Origin: Gracilimonas sp.
Lineage (GTDB): Bacteria; Bacteroidota; Rhodothermia; Balneolales; Balneolaceae
Reading direction: 5' to 3'
Assembly (NCBI RefSeq): GCF_017641085.1
Contig: NZ_JAEPPI010000001.1
Coordinates: 682,001-746,000 of the forward strand
Length of the DNA stretch: 64,000 bases
Positions 18,950-26,844 of the stretch are shown piece by piece. The notes beneath the pieces are model-generated. The model was not told where the DNA came from. It saw only the letters and a list, made by a program, of their open reading frames with translations, and made no database searches. The position numbers and the translations under genes are program-made. The number at the start of each line of letters is the position of its first letter. The first letter of the stretch is position 1.

Positions 18950-18952
18950 GCT
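18937..18952 (+). promoter_or_regulatory. Weak sigma-54-like site upstream of motA
   Basis: TGGAGC, five bases, TTGCT keeps the GG and GC of the -24/-12 elements at the right distance but departs at two -24 positions, and it overlaps the terminator-like hairpin after flgE. It may be chance. If real, the motA leader would be about 110 nt. Confidence 0.25.
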
Positions 18953-19041
18953 TATGAACTTTTAAAAAATGCCGATACCAATCCTATATCGCATTACAGA
19001 TGAGTTCCTGTACACTTTTAGAAAAACAGGGGGATATCCTC

Positions 19042-19068
19042 TTAAGATTTTTACCCATATACCGATAA
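19042..19068 (+). promoter_or_regulatory. Sigma-28-like motif abutting motA
   Basis: TTAAGATT (19042-19049), 11 nt, ACCGATAA (19061-19068) matches the FliA consensus at 13 of 16 positions with exact spacing. The -10 ends only 7 bp before the ATG at 19076, so a transcript from it would be essentially leaderless, without the AAGGA that otherwise serves as ribosome-binding site. motAB is a common FliA target, which supports it; the geometry is against it. Confidence 0.4.
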
Positions 19069-19075
19069 AGGAAAT

Positions 19076-19954
19076 ATGTTAGATCGTTCAACAATCATAG
19101 GTTTAGTTATTGGGTTCACCCTGATCATCGGTTCCATCATGATGGAAGGCAGTATTCTCATATTCTTGAGTTTGTCTTCTCTTTTTATTGTGGTTGGTGG
19201 GGCGATGGCTTCAACCATGATCAGCTTCAGCATTGATGACATCAAAACGAGTTTTAAAACTTTCATGGGATTAATGAAAGTGACCTCTATCGACCTCCGA
19301 ACCGACATGGAGCTGCTCAGTATGTTTGCCCGGCGTGTTAGAACCGGTGGATTGTTGATTCTGGATAACGACATCAAACACTTAAAAGATGACTATCTGA
19401 AGAACGGTCTTCAGCTGGCGGTTGACGGTTTCAAAGAGGAAAGCCTGGATAGCATTCTTGCCGATGAAATTAAAGGAGCAGAGCGGGATTTAGAACTTGC
19501 AGCCGGTGTTATGAATTCACTGGCTACCTACGGACCAGCCTTCGGAATGATTGGGACCATTGTAGGGCTGGTATTGATGCTTCAGAATATTTCGGATCCG
19601 GAAGCGCTTGGGGCCGGTATGGCAGTGGCCCTTTTGACTACACTATATGGAAGTATGTTCGCCAATATGATCGTGGGTCCGTTGGCAGCTAAATTAGAGT
19701 ATTTGAGTGAAATTGATTTGAACCGAAAGCGGATGTTCCGGGTGGGCATTTTGTCTATCGTTGCCGGTGAAAATCCCCGCATCATGGAAAAGAAAATGCT
19801 GATCCATATTGATCCGCACAGCCGGGCCGAGTATGTGAAACACCATGAAGAATTAAAGATCATCAAACAACGAGACGAGAAGTTTTACAAACTTTGGATC
19901 GAACAACAGGATAAAGAATGGGAAAATCTGAAGGAGATTCTCAAGGCTGGTTAG
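19076..19954 (+). CDS. motA: Flagellar motor stator protein MotA
   Basis: A 292-residue inner-membrane protein that with MotB forms the ion-driven stator. Four membrane segments are visible: about 6-25, 30-50, then after the cytoplasmic domain GPAFGMIGTIVGLVLML (about 160-180) and GAGMAVALLTTLYGSMFANMI (about 183-205). The proline-bearing helix 3 motif is intact. It is preceded by a 225-bp gap with promoter-like motifs, so it may be transcribed separately from flgBC-flgE. Its 3' end overlaps motB by 37 bp. Confidence 0.95.
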   Translation: MLDRSTIIGLVIGFTLIIGSIMMEGSILIFLSLSSLFIVVGGAMASTMISFSIDDIKTSFKTFMGLMKVTSIDLRTDMELLSMFARRVRTGGLLILDNDIKHLKDDYLKNGLQLAVDGFKEESLDSILADEIKGAERDLELAAGVMNSLATYGPAFGMIGTIVGLVLMLQNISDPEALGAGMAVALLTTLYGSMFANMIVGPLAAKLEYLSEIDLNRKRMFRVGILSIVAGENPRIMEKKMLIHIDPHSRAEYVKHHEELKIIKQRDEKFYKLWIEQQDKEWENLKEILKAG

Positions 19955-20673
19955 TGACCTATAGTGACCTTGTGACGTTGATTCTCACGTTCTTTGTGTT
20001 GCTATATACCATGACTTCCGGTGTTGAGAAAACATCGTTTAACAGTTTTATACAATACTTCCAGAAGAATGCGGGCTTCCTGCCGGAATCTCAGGCGGCC
20101 GTAGAAAGTATTGAGAATAAAATAGAACCCGAGCAGCTCGAGCAAATGATGGAAGAGCAAATGGAGCGATGGGAAGCCTTTGCCGATTTTTTGCATGAGC
20201 AGGATGTAGCCTCCGAAGTGGATATTCAGCTACTGCAGGACGGAGTTAAAATCACCCTGAGTGATTCGCTGACATTTGAAAGTGGTTCTTCCGAATTATT
20301 GCCGGAGGCTAAGATCGTATTGGAGCAGGTTGCTGAAGTTCTGGGAGAGCGTGAAATTGATATTGAGGTACAGGGGCATACCGATAATGTGCCTATCAGT
20401 AACATGTTGTTCCAATCAAACTGGCATTTGGGAGCAGCCCGGTCGGTTTCAGTGGTTCAATATCTTCAGGCTCAGGCGGATATTAACCCACAGTATTTCA
20501 AGGCAAGCAGTTTTGGCGAATACCGCCCCGTATCGGAAAATGAAACAACGGATGGAAGAAGAAAAAACCGGCGCGTTGAAATTTACCTGAAAGACCTGAT
20601 TGCCAGAGGAGCTCTTGAGGCCGTGCTGCCATTTGATGAGCCTATTCCGGTTTACAATCCATCAACAAATTAA
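19918..20673 (+). CDS. motB: Flagellar motor stator protein MotB
   Basis: A 251-residue protein with one N-terminal membrane helix bearing the ion-carrying aspartate (D17 in GWLVTYSDLVTLILTFFVLLY). After a linker with coiled-coil character comes an OmpA-like peptidoglycan-binding domain (IEVQGHTDNVPISN ... NWHLGAARSVSVVQYL ... GRRKNRRVEIYL). The cytoplasmic N-terminus is only about 10 residues, encoded inside the 3' end of motA. Ion type (proton or sodium) cannot be told safely from sequence. Confidence 0.95.
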   Translation: MGKSEGDSQGWLVTYSDLVTLILTFFVLLYTMTSGVEKTSFNSFIQYFQKNAGFLPESQAAVESIENKIEPEQLEQMMEEQMERWEAFADFLHEQDVASEVDIQLLQDGVKITLSDSLTFESGSSELLPEAKIVLEQVAEVLGEREIDIEVQGHTDNVPISNMLFQSNWHLGAARSVSVVQYLQAQADINPQYFKASSFGEYRPVSENETTDGRRKNRRVEIYLKDLIARGALEAVLPFDEPIPVYNPSTN

Positions 20674-20684
20674 CAGTTACCATC

Positions 20685-21188
20685 ATGGCTACAGAAAATA
20701 AAAACGACCAAAAGGACAAAAAGGATATAAAAGCCAAGAAGCGTAAAGGCGGGCCAAATTTTCTTAAGCTCGGAAAATATTTCCTGCTTGTTCTCATTCT
20801 GGTGGGGCAGGGATTTCTGGCGTACGCCATTGTGGATAAATATTATCCAACCGTTTTTGCTAAAATGAGTGAGAAAAGTCCGTCCGATTACGGCACCTAT
20901 CAAATGGAAGAGATGGTGGTGAATCCTGCCAATACCTATGGGAAAAGATACCTGATGGTGGAAATAAGCCTTGAATTGGACGATAAAGACCATGTTTCGC
21001 TTCTCGACGAGAATATGATGAAGCTGAAGCAAGAAATTATTGACGCGCTTTCGTCACGTAATGTTGACCAACTTACCCGGGTAGCGGGGCGCGAAGAATT
21101 AAGGAGAGAACTTTCAGGATTAATTAATTCCTCTATCGGAGTACGTTCGGTACGCAATTTGTATTTCACTAAATATGTAATGCAATGA
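20685..21188 (+). CDS. fliL: Flagellar basal body-associated protein FliL
   Basis: A 167-residue single-pass protein with a lysine-rich cytoplasmic N-terminus (about 1-25), a membrane helix (about 30-52) and a periplasmic stomatin-like FliL domain (TYQMEEMVVNPANTYGKRYLMVEISLEL ...) ending VRSVRNLYFTKYVMQ. FliL rings surround the stator and support torque under load. It lies 11 bp after motB and 25 bp before fliM. Confidence 0.92.
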   Translation: MATENKNDQKDKKDIKAKKRKGGPNFLKLGKYFLLVLILVGQGFLAYAIVDKYYPTVFAKMSEKSPSDYGTYQMEEMVVNPANTYGKRYLMVEISLELDDKDHVSLLDENMMKLKQEIIDALSSRNVDQLTRVAGREELRRELSGLINSSIGVRSVRNLYFTKYVMQ

Positions 21189-21213
21189 TCGTAAACCAAG
21201 AACGGAAACTCTT

Positions 21214-22149
21214 ATGGAATCGAAGCTGCCCAGGCGTACATTGGGAAATGTTAAATATGTAGAATCCTACGATTTCAAACATCCTAAGCTGTTTAGTAAG
21301 GAAATCATGAGGACGCTGCAGGCTATTCATGAAGTATTTTCCCGAAACCTCAGCCGTATTCTCAGCTCTTCACTTCGCTATAAAGTAGATGTATATCTGC
21401 AAAAGGTAGATCAGCTTTCCTCATCAGAATTTGCTCACGAAATTAAAAGCCCGAGTACGATTTATCTGCTCGAGGTTAACGAGTTGGGCGGTGAAGTGGT
21501 AGTAGTGCTTCCTCCTGAATTTTGCATTCACCTGATTGAACGGCAAAGCGGAGGGGCTGAAAAGCAGCTGAGCGAGCGCAGGATCCTTACGGTAATCGAA
21601 GAAAAAATCATGTCGCGAATCATGGGGAGCATCAGCAATGAAGTGGTGCTGGCCTGGGAGCCGTACATGGATTTTAAGGTGGATGGAATAAAGTACGAGA
21701 GCAAGCCAGAGAATCTGAACCTGGCTGCAGTGGACCCTAACATTGTGGTGAAGTTTGAAGTAGATCTCGGCGGGCAAAAAATTCAGATCGGCATTTCCTA
21801 TTCCTACAGCCTGCTCAAAAAGGCGATGAACGATACGATCATGAAAAAGGGGGTGAACTCTCGCAAAGAACGGCTTTCGGAAGAAGAAATGGAGTCCTAT
21901 AAGCGAACCCTGGAGAAAGCCAATATCCGCATTCAGTCGCTGCTGGGAACTACCCGGCTCACCCTGGATGAAATCATGAATCTAAAAGAAGGCGATACCA
22001 TCCCGCTGCGGCAAAAATCGGACAAGCCGCTGGAAATACGCGTGAATGGCGTAAAGAAAATGACCGCATATCCCGGAGTTATACAGGGACACAGAGCGGT
22101 CAAAATTTTTGAACTCCTCGAAGAAATTAACGAACAGGAACTGGTATAA
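21214..22149 (+). CDS. fliM: Flagellar motor switch protein FliM, without N-terminal CheY-binding peptide
   Basis: A 311-residue C-ring protein. The middle domain (residues about 20-210; VFSRNLSRILSSSLRYKVDVYL ... LPPEFCIHLIERQSGG) and the C-terminal SpoA domain (ANIRIQSLLGTTRLTLDEIMNLKEGDTIPL ...) are intact. FliM usually begins with a short peptide of type LSQ-EIDALL plus a flexible linker that captures phospho-CheY. Here the protein begins MESKLPRRTLGNVKYVESYDF and goes straight into the middle domain. No upstream in-frame start would restore the peptide, since the 25 bp before it are the gap after fliL. Confidence 0.93.
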   Translation: MESKLPRRTLGNVKYVESYDFKHPKLFSKEIMRTLQAIHEVFSRNLSRILSSSLRYKVDVYLQKVDQLSSSEFAHEIKSPSTIYLLEVNELGGEVVVVLPPEFCIHLIERQSGGAEKQLSERRILTVIEEKIMSRIMGSISNEVVLAWEPYMDFKVDGIKYESKPENLNLAAVDPNIVVKFEVDLGGQKIQIGISYSYSLLKKAMNDTIMKKGVNSRKERLSEEEMESYKRTLEKANIRIQSLLGTTRLTLDEIMNLKEGDTIPLRQKSDKPLEIRVNGVKKMTAYPGVIQGHRAVKIFELLEEINEQELV

Positions 22150-22151
22150 CT

Positions 22152-23090
22152 ATGAATTACTATCAAGAACAACTGCAAAACAACCTTCCCGAAATAGAGA
22201 AGTATTTAACTTCTGTACTGCTGGAGGAAACGAATATTGAGATTACCTCTTTTGAAGCCATTTCAACAGAAGATTTTCTGAAGAAAATGGTTAAGGAAGA
22301 TATTTTCATTCTTACAAGAGATGAAAACACCGAGACCGACCTTATCTGTATTCTGGATAAAGACTGGTTTGCCATTCTTTCCAGTATCATGTTGGGTGTG
22401 GATGAAAGCTCCTTCAATGAAGTGACTAAAGACTTACTGATGAAGTTTTCGTCCGAACTTTCCACAACGCTGTCCAAGAAATTGAAAGAAGACGGGCAGG
22501 AATTTGATCTTCGCGAGCTGGAAGTATTAGCGCTTAAGCAGCTGGAAGACAAATTAGGACATACCGAATATTTCTTTGGTATGATGGAAGTGGAAGGCCT
22601 GGCTGACGACAAAATTAAAGCAGCCGCAGTATTCGGGAATCCGGAAGCGCAGGTTGAAGTAGAAGAAGAACCTGAAGAGGAAGTTCAGGAAGAACCGACA
22701 GAAAATGAGTTTACCCCATCCGGTTCCGAAGAACTCGAAAAAGCCGGGGCTCAGGAAGAGGTGATATCCGGCCGCTATATTGAGTTCGAAGATTTTGAGC
22801 AAACCACACCGGCCATTAAAAACGGTGACGGAAACAGCATGGAGCTGCTCAAAGATGTGGAAATGGATGTGTCGGTGGAACTTGGCCGCATCGAATTACC
22901 GCTTGGTAAAGTACTTCAGCTTGCAAAAGGTTCTGTAATAGAATTAGAGAAGCTGGCCGGTGAGCCAGTTGATATCCTCGTAAACGGGCAGCGTATTGCC
23001 CACGGCGAAGTTGTAGTTGTAGACGAACACTTTGGGGTTCGGATCTCAAACCTGATTACTACCCGCCAACGATTAGCCAAGCTCTCGTAA
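22152..23090 (+). CDS. fliN: Flagellar motor switch protein FliN with long FliY-like N-terminal part
   Basis: A 312-residue C-ring protein. The C-terminal ~75 residues are a standard FliN SpoA domain (MDVSVELGRIELPLGKVLQLAKGSVIELEKLAGEPVDILVNGQRIAHGEVVVVDEHFGVRI). Typical FliN is ~100-140 residues; here some 150 further N-terminal residues form a domain resembling the CheC-like part of FliY (FNEVTKDLLMKFSSELSTTL), joined by an acidic Glu-rich linker (about 175-205). The CheC phosphatase residues are not evident. It starts 2 bp after fliM and overlaps fliO by one base. Confidence 0.88.
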   Translation: MNYYQEQLQNNLPEIEKYLTSVLLEETNIEITSFEAISTEDFLKKMVKEDIFILTRDENTETDLICILDKDWFAILSSIMLGVDESSFNEVTKDLLMKFSSELSTTLSKKLKEDGQEFDLRELEVLALKQLEDKLGHTEYFFGMMEVEGLADDKIKAAAVFGNPEAQVEVEEEPEEEVQEEPTENEFTPSGSEELEKAGAQEEVISGRYIEFEDFEQTTPAIKNGDGNSMELLKDVEMDVSVELGRIELPLGKVLQLAKGSVIELEKLAGEPVDILVNGQRIAHGEVVVVDEHFGVRISNLITTRQRLAKLS

Positions 23091-23671
23091 TGGACTTCAC
23101 CAAAATCCTTTCACAGTCAAAAAAGAAGCCACAGAACGTACTCAAAATCGTGCTTGCGTTTGCAGTGGCCCTGTTGGTTATCTGGATGTTTCTGGTATCA
23201 CGAATGGAGTTCTCAGCCACTGAAACGGCTGCATCCAATCCCGAAGCAATAGAGCGCACCCAGGGTTTGAAAACAAGCCTGGGGCAGAAAACCGCTGAAG
23301 TTGAAGTATCAGCTGCAGAGCCGGAAAATGCCGGGGAAGACACCGTTTTTCAAAATGCATTTACCACCTTCCTGGTTATGATGGGGATGCTGGGACTGGT
23401 TTGGTTTTGGGCAAGAAAAAAGTCCGGTTCAACCCAGCAAAAACAAGATGGGCGGGACTTGGGAGAACATATTCTGGGGCAAGGAGCACAGCTGAAGTTT
23501 GTAGAAATTAATAATGAGGTGTGGGTGATGGGAATGACCGCAGGATCGCTGAATTTACTGCATCGCATCCCTAAATCAGAGTGGAATGAAAACGAAGGCT
23601 TGGAAGAAATAGCAGAGATCAAAAACGGTTCCGCTGATTTTAAATCACTCTATAAAATGTTCAAGAACTAA
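23090..23671 (+). CDS. fliO: Flagellar export protein FliO
   Basis: A 193-residue membrane protein with two hydrophobic segments (about 19-38 and 86-106), the second followed by a cytoplasmic FliO domain (LGQGAQLKFVEINNEVWVMGMTAGSLNLLHRI). FliO is a chaperone-like factor for assembly of FliP into the export gate. The extra N-terminal helix, possibly an uncleaved anchor, makes it longer than many FliO proteins. Position between fliN and fliP supports the assignment. Confidence 0.85.
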   Translation: MDFTKILSQSKKKPQNVLKIVLAFAVALLVIWMFLVSRMEFSATETAASNPEAIERTQGLKTSLGQKTAEVEVSAAEPENAGEDTVFQNAFTTFLVMMGMLGLVWFWARKKSGSTQQKQDGRDLGEHILGQGAQLKFVEINNEVWVMGMTAGSLNLLHRIPKSEWNENEGLEEIAEIKNGSADFKSLYKMFKN

Positions 23672-23672
23672 G

Positions 23673-24497
23673 ATGATGTCGAAGTTGAAACTTAAAAGTT
23701 CGTTGTTTGCGAAGGTTTTTATGGTAATGGCCGCCCTGTTTGTTGCCATGCCGTCGTCTTCTGAGGCAGCGCCGCTTAACCTGGCTTCGGTAACAAGCCC
23801 TATGTTTATTCAAGCCATTCCGCAAATCGATCTATCGATTGGAAACACCGGCGCAACGGCCCAGGACGAAGATTTTACCTTGCCGATTCAGGCACTGATT
23901 TTAATCACAGTACTTTCATTCGGATCGGCTTTCATCACCATGATGACCAGCTTTACCAGGATTATCGTGGTGTTTTTCTTTTTGCGGATGGGGTTGGGTA
24001 CACAGCAATCTCCGCCCAACCAGGTGTTGGTAGGGCTGGCATTATTCCTCACTATTTTCATTATGAAGCCCACATTTGACCGGATGAACGAGGAAGCCAT
24101 TCAGCCGTATATCAACGAAGAAATGACGCAAATGGAAGCACTGGGGGCAGCTGCGGTTCCGCTCAAGGAGTTTATGGTTCGGCAGACATCAGATCAGGAC
24201 CTGCTGTATTTTATGGACATGGCGGAAATTCAAAGCGTGGATGATATTGAAACCCTGCCACTTTATGTAGCCGTACCGGCCTATGTGCTAAGCGAGCTTA
24301 GGGTAGCCTTCCAGATTGGCTTTATGATTTACCTGCCCTTTATGGTCATAGACCTTGTGGTAGCTTCTATCTTGCTGGCAATGGGTATTATGTTCCTTCC
24401 GCCGGTGATGGTTTCGCTGCCTTTTAAAATCCTTGTTTTTGTACTTACCGATGGCTGGTACCTGCTGGTACAGTCGCTGGTTGAAAGTTTTAATTAG
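23673..24497 (+). CDS. fliP: Flagellar export gate protein FliP
   Basis: A 274-residue core subunit of the export gate. An N-terminal cleavable signal peptide (about 1-32, ending SSSEAA) is followed by the FliP domain, with motifs SFGSAFITMMTSFTRIIVVFFFLRMGLGTQQSPPNQVLVGLALFLTIFIM and YVLSELRVAFQIGFMIYLPFMVIDLVVASILLAMGIMFLPP. A second ATG three bases downstream is an equal start choice. Confidence 0.96.
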   Translation: MMSKLKLKSSLFAKVFMVMAALFVAMPSSSEAAPLNLASVTSPMFIQAIPQIDLSIGNTGATAQDEDFTLPIQALILITVLSFGSAFITMMTSFTRIIVVFFFLRMGLGTQQSPPNQVLVGLALFLTIFIMKPTFDRMNEEAIQPYINEEMTQMEALGAAAVPLKEFMVRQTSDQDLLYFMDMAEIQSVDDIETLPLYVAVPAYVLSELRVAFQIGFMIYLPFMVIDLVVASILLAMGIMFLPPVMVSLPFKILVFVLTDGWYLLVQSLVESFN

Positions 24498-24503
24498 AGA
24501 AGA

Positions 24504-24773
24504 ATGAATATAGATACAGCACTTTTTTGGTTACAGGAAATGCTCACAGCCGTAGTTGTTTTATGTTCTCCGGCTATGGTTGGAGCGCTTGCCGTAGGTT
24601 TAGCTGTCGCCATTTTCCAGGCGGCTACCTCTATTCAGGAAATGACCCTGAGTTATATCCCTAAGATGGTAGTGGTAGTAGTAGTACTGTTTTTCGCTTT
24701 TGGCTTCATGTTGCAGTTTGCGGTTGATTTCACCCAGCGTGTGTTCGACTTCATACCGCAGATTACCCAATAA
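24504..24773 (+). CDS. fliQ: Flagellar export gate protein FliQ
   Basis: An 89-residue protein with two membrane helices (about 15-40 and 53-75). The family motif PAMVGALAVGLAVAIFQAATSIQEMTLSYIPKM is present. FliQ packs around the FliP5R1 core. It starts 6 bp after fliP. Confidence 0.95.
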   Translation: MNIDTALFWLQEMLTAVVVLCSPAMVGALAVGLAVAIFQAATSIQEMTLSYIPKMVVVVVVLFFAFGFMLQFAVDFTQRVFDFIPQITQ

Positions 24774-24819
24774 CCGCAGGCTTTCGTGCTCACCGAAACA
24801 GCAACCCGGAGGTAGGTAA

Positions 24820-25608
24820 ATGGAATCGCTTACTGTAGATATGATTTTATCGGTGTTCCTTGTTTTTACCCGGGTAGCTGCGCTTATCATGACCGGACCT
24901 TTTTTCAGTTCGGCGGCTTTTCCCAAGCAGATTAAGCTGTTTTTTGCAATGGCGACTACCATTCTGCTTTTCTTTGCCATCCCGGCCGATGGGGCATTCG
25001 TTTCTGCCAGTGACGGCACGCTATTTATTTTCCAGGCCATTATTCTCGAAGTATTAGTGGGAATGGCTCTTGGGCTGGTAGGCCAGCTTGTGTTTGCAGG
25101 ATTGGAAATGGCAGGGATGCTTATAAGTTTAAATACCGGACTCAGCTTTGCCAATATGATCGACAGTTCAACCCAGCAACAAAGTGCTGTACTCAGTAAC
25201 CTTTTTAGTATGATAGCTGTGTTGGTTTTTCTTTCGATTGACGGAGACAAGGTCTATATCAGTGCGCTGGCAAAAAGCTTTGAGGTTATACCCGTTAATG
25301 AAGCCCAAATTCACTTGGCCGGTCCGTATATGCTTGAGATAGCGACCTACCTTTTTACGATCGGGGTTCAGATTGCCTCTCCGTTTATCATTGTGCTGTT
25401 TCTGTTGGATGTATCGCTGGCTATTTTTGCCCGGATCATGCCTCAGGCCAACATGATGTTTATCGCCCTTCCCATTAAGTTCGGTGTAGGGATCGCCCTG
25501 CTGATGCTCGCCATCCCGTACCTGCCAGCCGCCTTCGATTTAATGTTCCAGCACCTGTACGACTTCCTGGTGGAAGTGATGGGTGTCATTTCTCCGCTGG
25601 AATTTTAA
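24820..25608 (+). CDS. fliR: Flagellar export gate protein FliR
   Basis: A 262-residue polytopic membrane protein with six or so helices and family motifs FTRVAALIMTGPFFSSAAFPKQIKLFFAMA and ALGLVGQLVFAGLEMAGMLISLNTGLSFANMIDSSTQQQSAVLSN. It completes the FliPQR gate. No fused FlhB domain is present; FlhB is encoded separately at 32481-33557. It is the last gene of the plus-strand operon and is followed by a hairpin. Confidence 0.95.
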   Translation: MESLTVDMILSVFLVFTRVAALIMTGPFFSSAAFPKQIKLFFAMATTILLFFAIPADGAFVSASDGTLFIFQAIILEVLVGMALGLVGQLVFAGLEMAGMLISLNTGLSFANMIDSSTQQQSAVLSNLFSMIAVLVFLSIDGDKVYISALAKSFEVIPVNEAQIHLAGPYMLEIATYLFTIGVQIASPFIIVLFLLDVSLAIFARIMPQANMMFIALPIKFGVGIALLMLAIPYLPAAFDLMFQHLYDFLVEVMGVISPLEF

Positions 25609-25675
25609 GGCAAAGGTACATCGTCCCGATTACGAGAGCTTTAAATGAAAATCACGGTAATCCCGAAATCAAGCC

Positions 25676-25707
25676 AATCAAGGTTCCTTTGTTTTTGAAC
25701 CTTGATT
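25676..25707. terminator. Hairpin after fliR, probable operon terminator
   Basis: A perfect 11-bp stem (AATCAAGGTTC at 25676-25686 with 25697-25707) has a 10-nt loop, 68 bp after the fliR stop. The T tract downstream is poor, so it may act with Rho or simply protect the 3' end. Its symmetry would allow it to work from either side. Confidence 0.6.
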
Positions 25708-25865
25708 TATTGGATTGTAGGATTGCTTTGATAAAACTAATCATGACATTCACCATTCAATCCTTATCACGAAACTATGAATGGCTTCGCTGGTGTACCG
25801 GAATAGATATGGGCTGTTATGAATTTTTGACCTGAACTTAGTAACAGGAATTCTACAGGTAAAAA

Positions 25866-26123
25866 TTATGCCTGTAGGTCGATGTGTCCGCCGATGGTTT
25901 CGTCTTTAGTTTTCGGTTTTTGGGGCTCTTTTTTATGAGTTTGTACTTTGAACTCAGACAGGTCCTGGGAATGAATGGCTACTTCGTCTTCCATAACAAA
26001 AGGAGGGCGTTCTTTATCCTTTCGGTCTTGCCGGCCTTTCTTCTGCTTTTCTTCGGCTTCCTGCTTGTGTTTCAGGAGCTCCGGCAGTTTTGTAAAGCGT
26101 GTTATTTTTGGTACGAGTGACAT
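25866..26123 (-). CDS. Small charged protein, possible flagellar-operon tail gene
   Basis: An 85-residue protein of unknown function, very rich in Lys, Glu, Asp and Gln, with no hydrophobic segment. It ends in GGHIDLQA. Small charged proteins with a similar ending are known to me near fliA in some other flagellated bacteria, but this is recollection and not proof. It points the same way as fliA and would be the next gene after it, were the GIY-YIG/repeat segment not in between. No good ribosome-binding site is visible. It may be real but non-essential, or a chance frame. Confidence 0.5.
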   Translation of the reverse strand: MSLVPKITRFTKLPELLKHKQEAEEKQKKGRQDRKDKERPPFVMEDEVAIHSQDLSEFKVQTHKKEPQKPKTKDETIGGHIDLQA

Positions 26124-26223
26124 GTTATGGTAACGAAAAGGTTGTTCGTTAATCCTTTATCGGACAGAAATGATTAGATATTAAATTAGAATTGTCGGAG
26201 CCTAAATTGAACGACGAAGTAGA

Positions 26224-26339
26224 GTCATCCTGAGCTAAAGAGGGAAGAATGGGGCCGGATGTTTATCGCGAAGGATCTGAGCCAGAAAAAGCTTGGTAAG
26301 TATTTCGTGGCTAAGGTTCATCGCTCCGCTCTGAATGAC
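26224..26339 (+). repeat. Dispersed ~116-bp repeat, copy 1
   Basis: It begins GTCATCCTGAGC and ends GCTCTGAATGAC; these ends are imperfect inverted repeats of each other (10 of 12). The inner conserved blocks are CGCGAAGGATCTGAGCCAG, AGCTTGGTAAG and GTGGCTAAGGTTCATCGCTC. The same blocks, in the same order and orientation, recur at 26694, 26845 and 42538. It ends 28 bp before the start of the GIY-YIG gene. Confidence 0.85.
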
Positions 26340-26367
26340 TTTTGGGGAGAATTTATTATAATCAACC

Positions 26368-26703
26368 ATGGGGCACTATACCTATATCGTTACTAACCCT
26401 AAGAAAACAACACTTTATACCGGGGTCACCTATGATGTTCGCAAACGAATCATTGAACATTATCTAAACAGAGGAGAGAGTAACACCTTTGCCGGTAAAT
26501 ACCACTGCTATTGTCTGATTTGGTATGAGGCATTTCCAACAATGAGAGAAGCTATTGAGGCAGAGAAAAGAATTAAGGGGAGGAGCAGAAAATGGAAGGA
26601 AGCTTTAATCAATGAGGAAAATCCGGGATGGAATTGCCTTAATAAAGTAGTGTTAGGAGAATGGCCTCCGAAACATACGCTACCAGATAGAAAGTCATCC
26701 TGA
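26368..26703 (+). CDS. GIY-YIG family endonuclease-like protein, embedded in repeats
   Basis: A 111-residue protein of the small stand-alone GIY-YIG group (UPF0213/YhbQ-like). The core is at about 4-80: YTYIVTN and TLYTGVTYDVRKRIIEH carry the Tyr and Arg catalytic positions, and EAIEAEKRIKGRSRKWKEALI carries the Glu and the basic helix. The molecular role of this group is not settled; nuclease folds of this size have been linked to DNA cleavage and repair. The gene lies between repeat copies 1 and 2, and its last codons and its TGA stop are supplied by copy 2, so the C-terminus was rewritten by the repeat. It is on the opposite strand to fliA and the small gene on either side. Confidence 0.85.
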   Translation: MGHYTYIVTNPKKTTLYTGVTYDVRKRIIEHYLNRGESNTFAGKYHCYCLIWYEAFPTMREAIEAEKRIKGRSRKWKEALINEENPGWNCLNKVVLGEWPPKHTLPDRKSS

Positions 26704-26810
26704 GCAAAAAAAAGTAAAATTAGGGCTGTGTGTTATCTGCGAAGGATCTGCTCCAGATCAAGCTTGGCAATCGTTTCATGGCTAAGGTTCATCGCTCCGC
26801 TCTGAATGAC
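26694..26810 (+). repeat. Dispersed ~116-bp repeat, copy 2
   Basis: Same family as copy 1 (GTCATCCTGAGC ... GCGAAGGATCTG ... GGCTAAGGTTCATCGCTC ... CTGAATGAC). Its first 10 bases encode the last residues and the stop codon of the GIY-YIG gene. Confidence 0.85.
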
Positions 26811-26844
26811 ATTTGGGAGGTTGTTGAAAAAAGTCCAACTAGGG

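Noticed and set aside
18952-18978. Second sigma-28-like motif before motA (GCCGATAC)
   Set aside because: The -10 is fair, but the matching -35 (TTATGAAC) fits poorly.
24600-25250. A 216-codon minus-strand open frame across fliQ and fliR
   Set aside because: It is antisense to two clear export-gate genes, is rich in unlikely residue runs and shows no family features.
25853-25877. Short hairpin CTACAGG/CCTGTAG at the end of the small gene 25866-26123
   Set aside because: No T run follows on the minus strand, and the stem overlaps the coding end.
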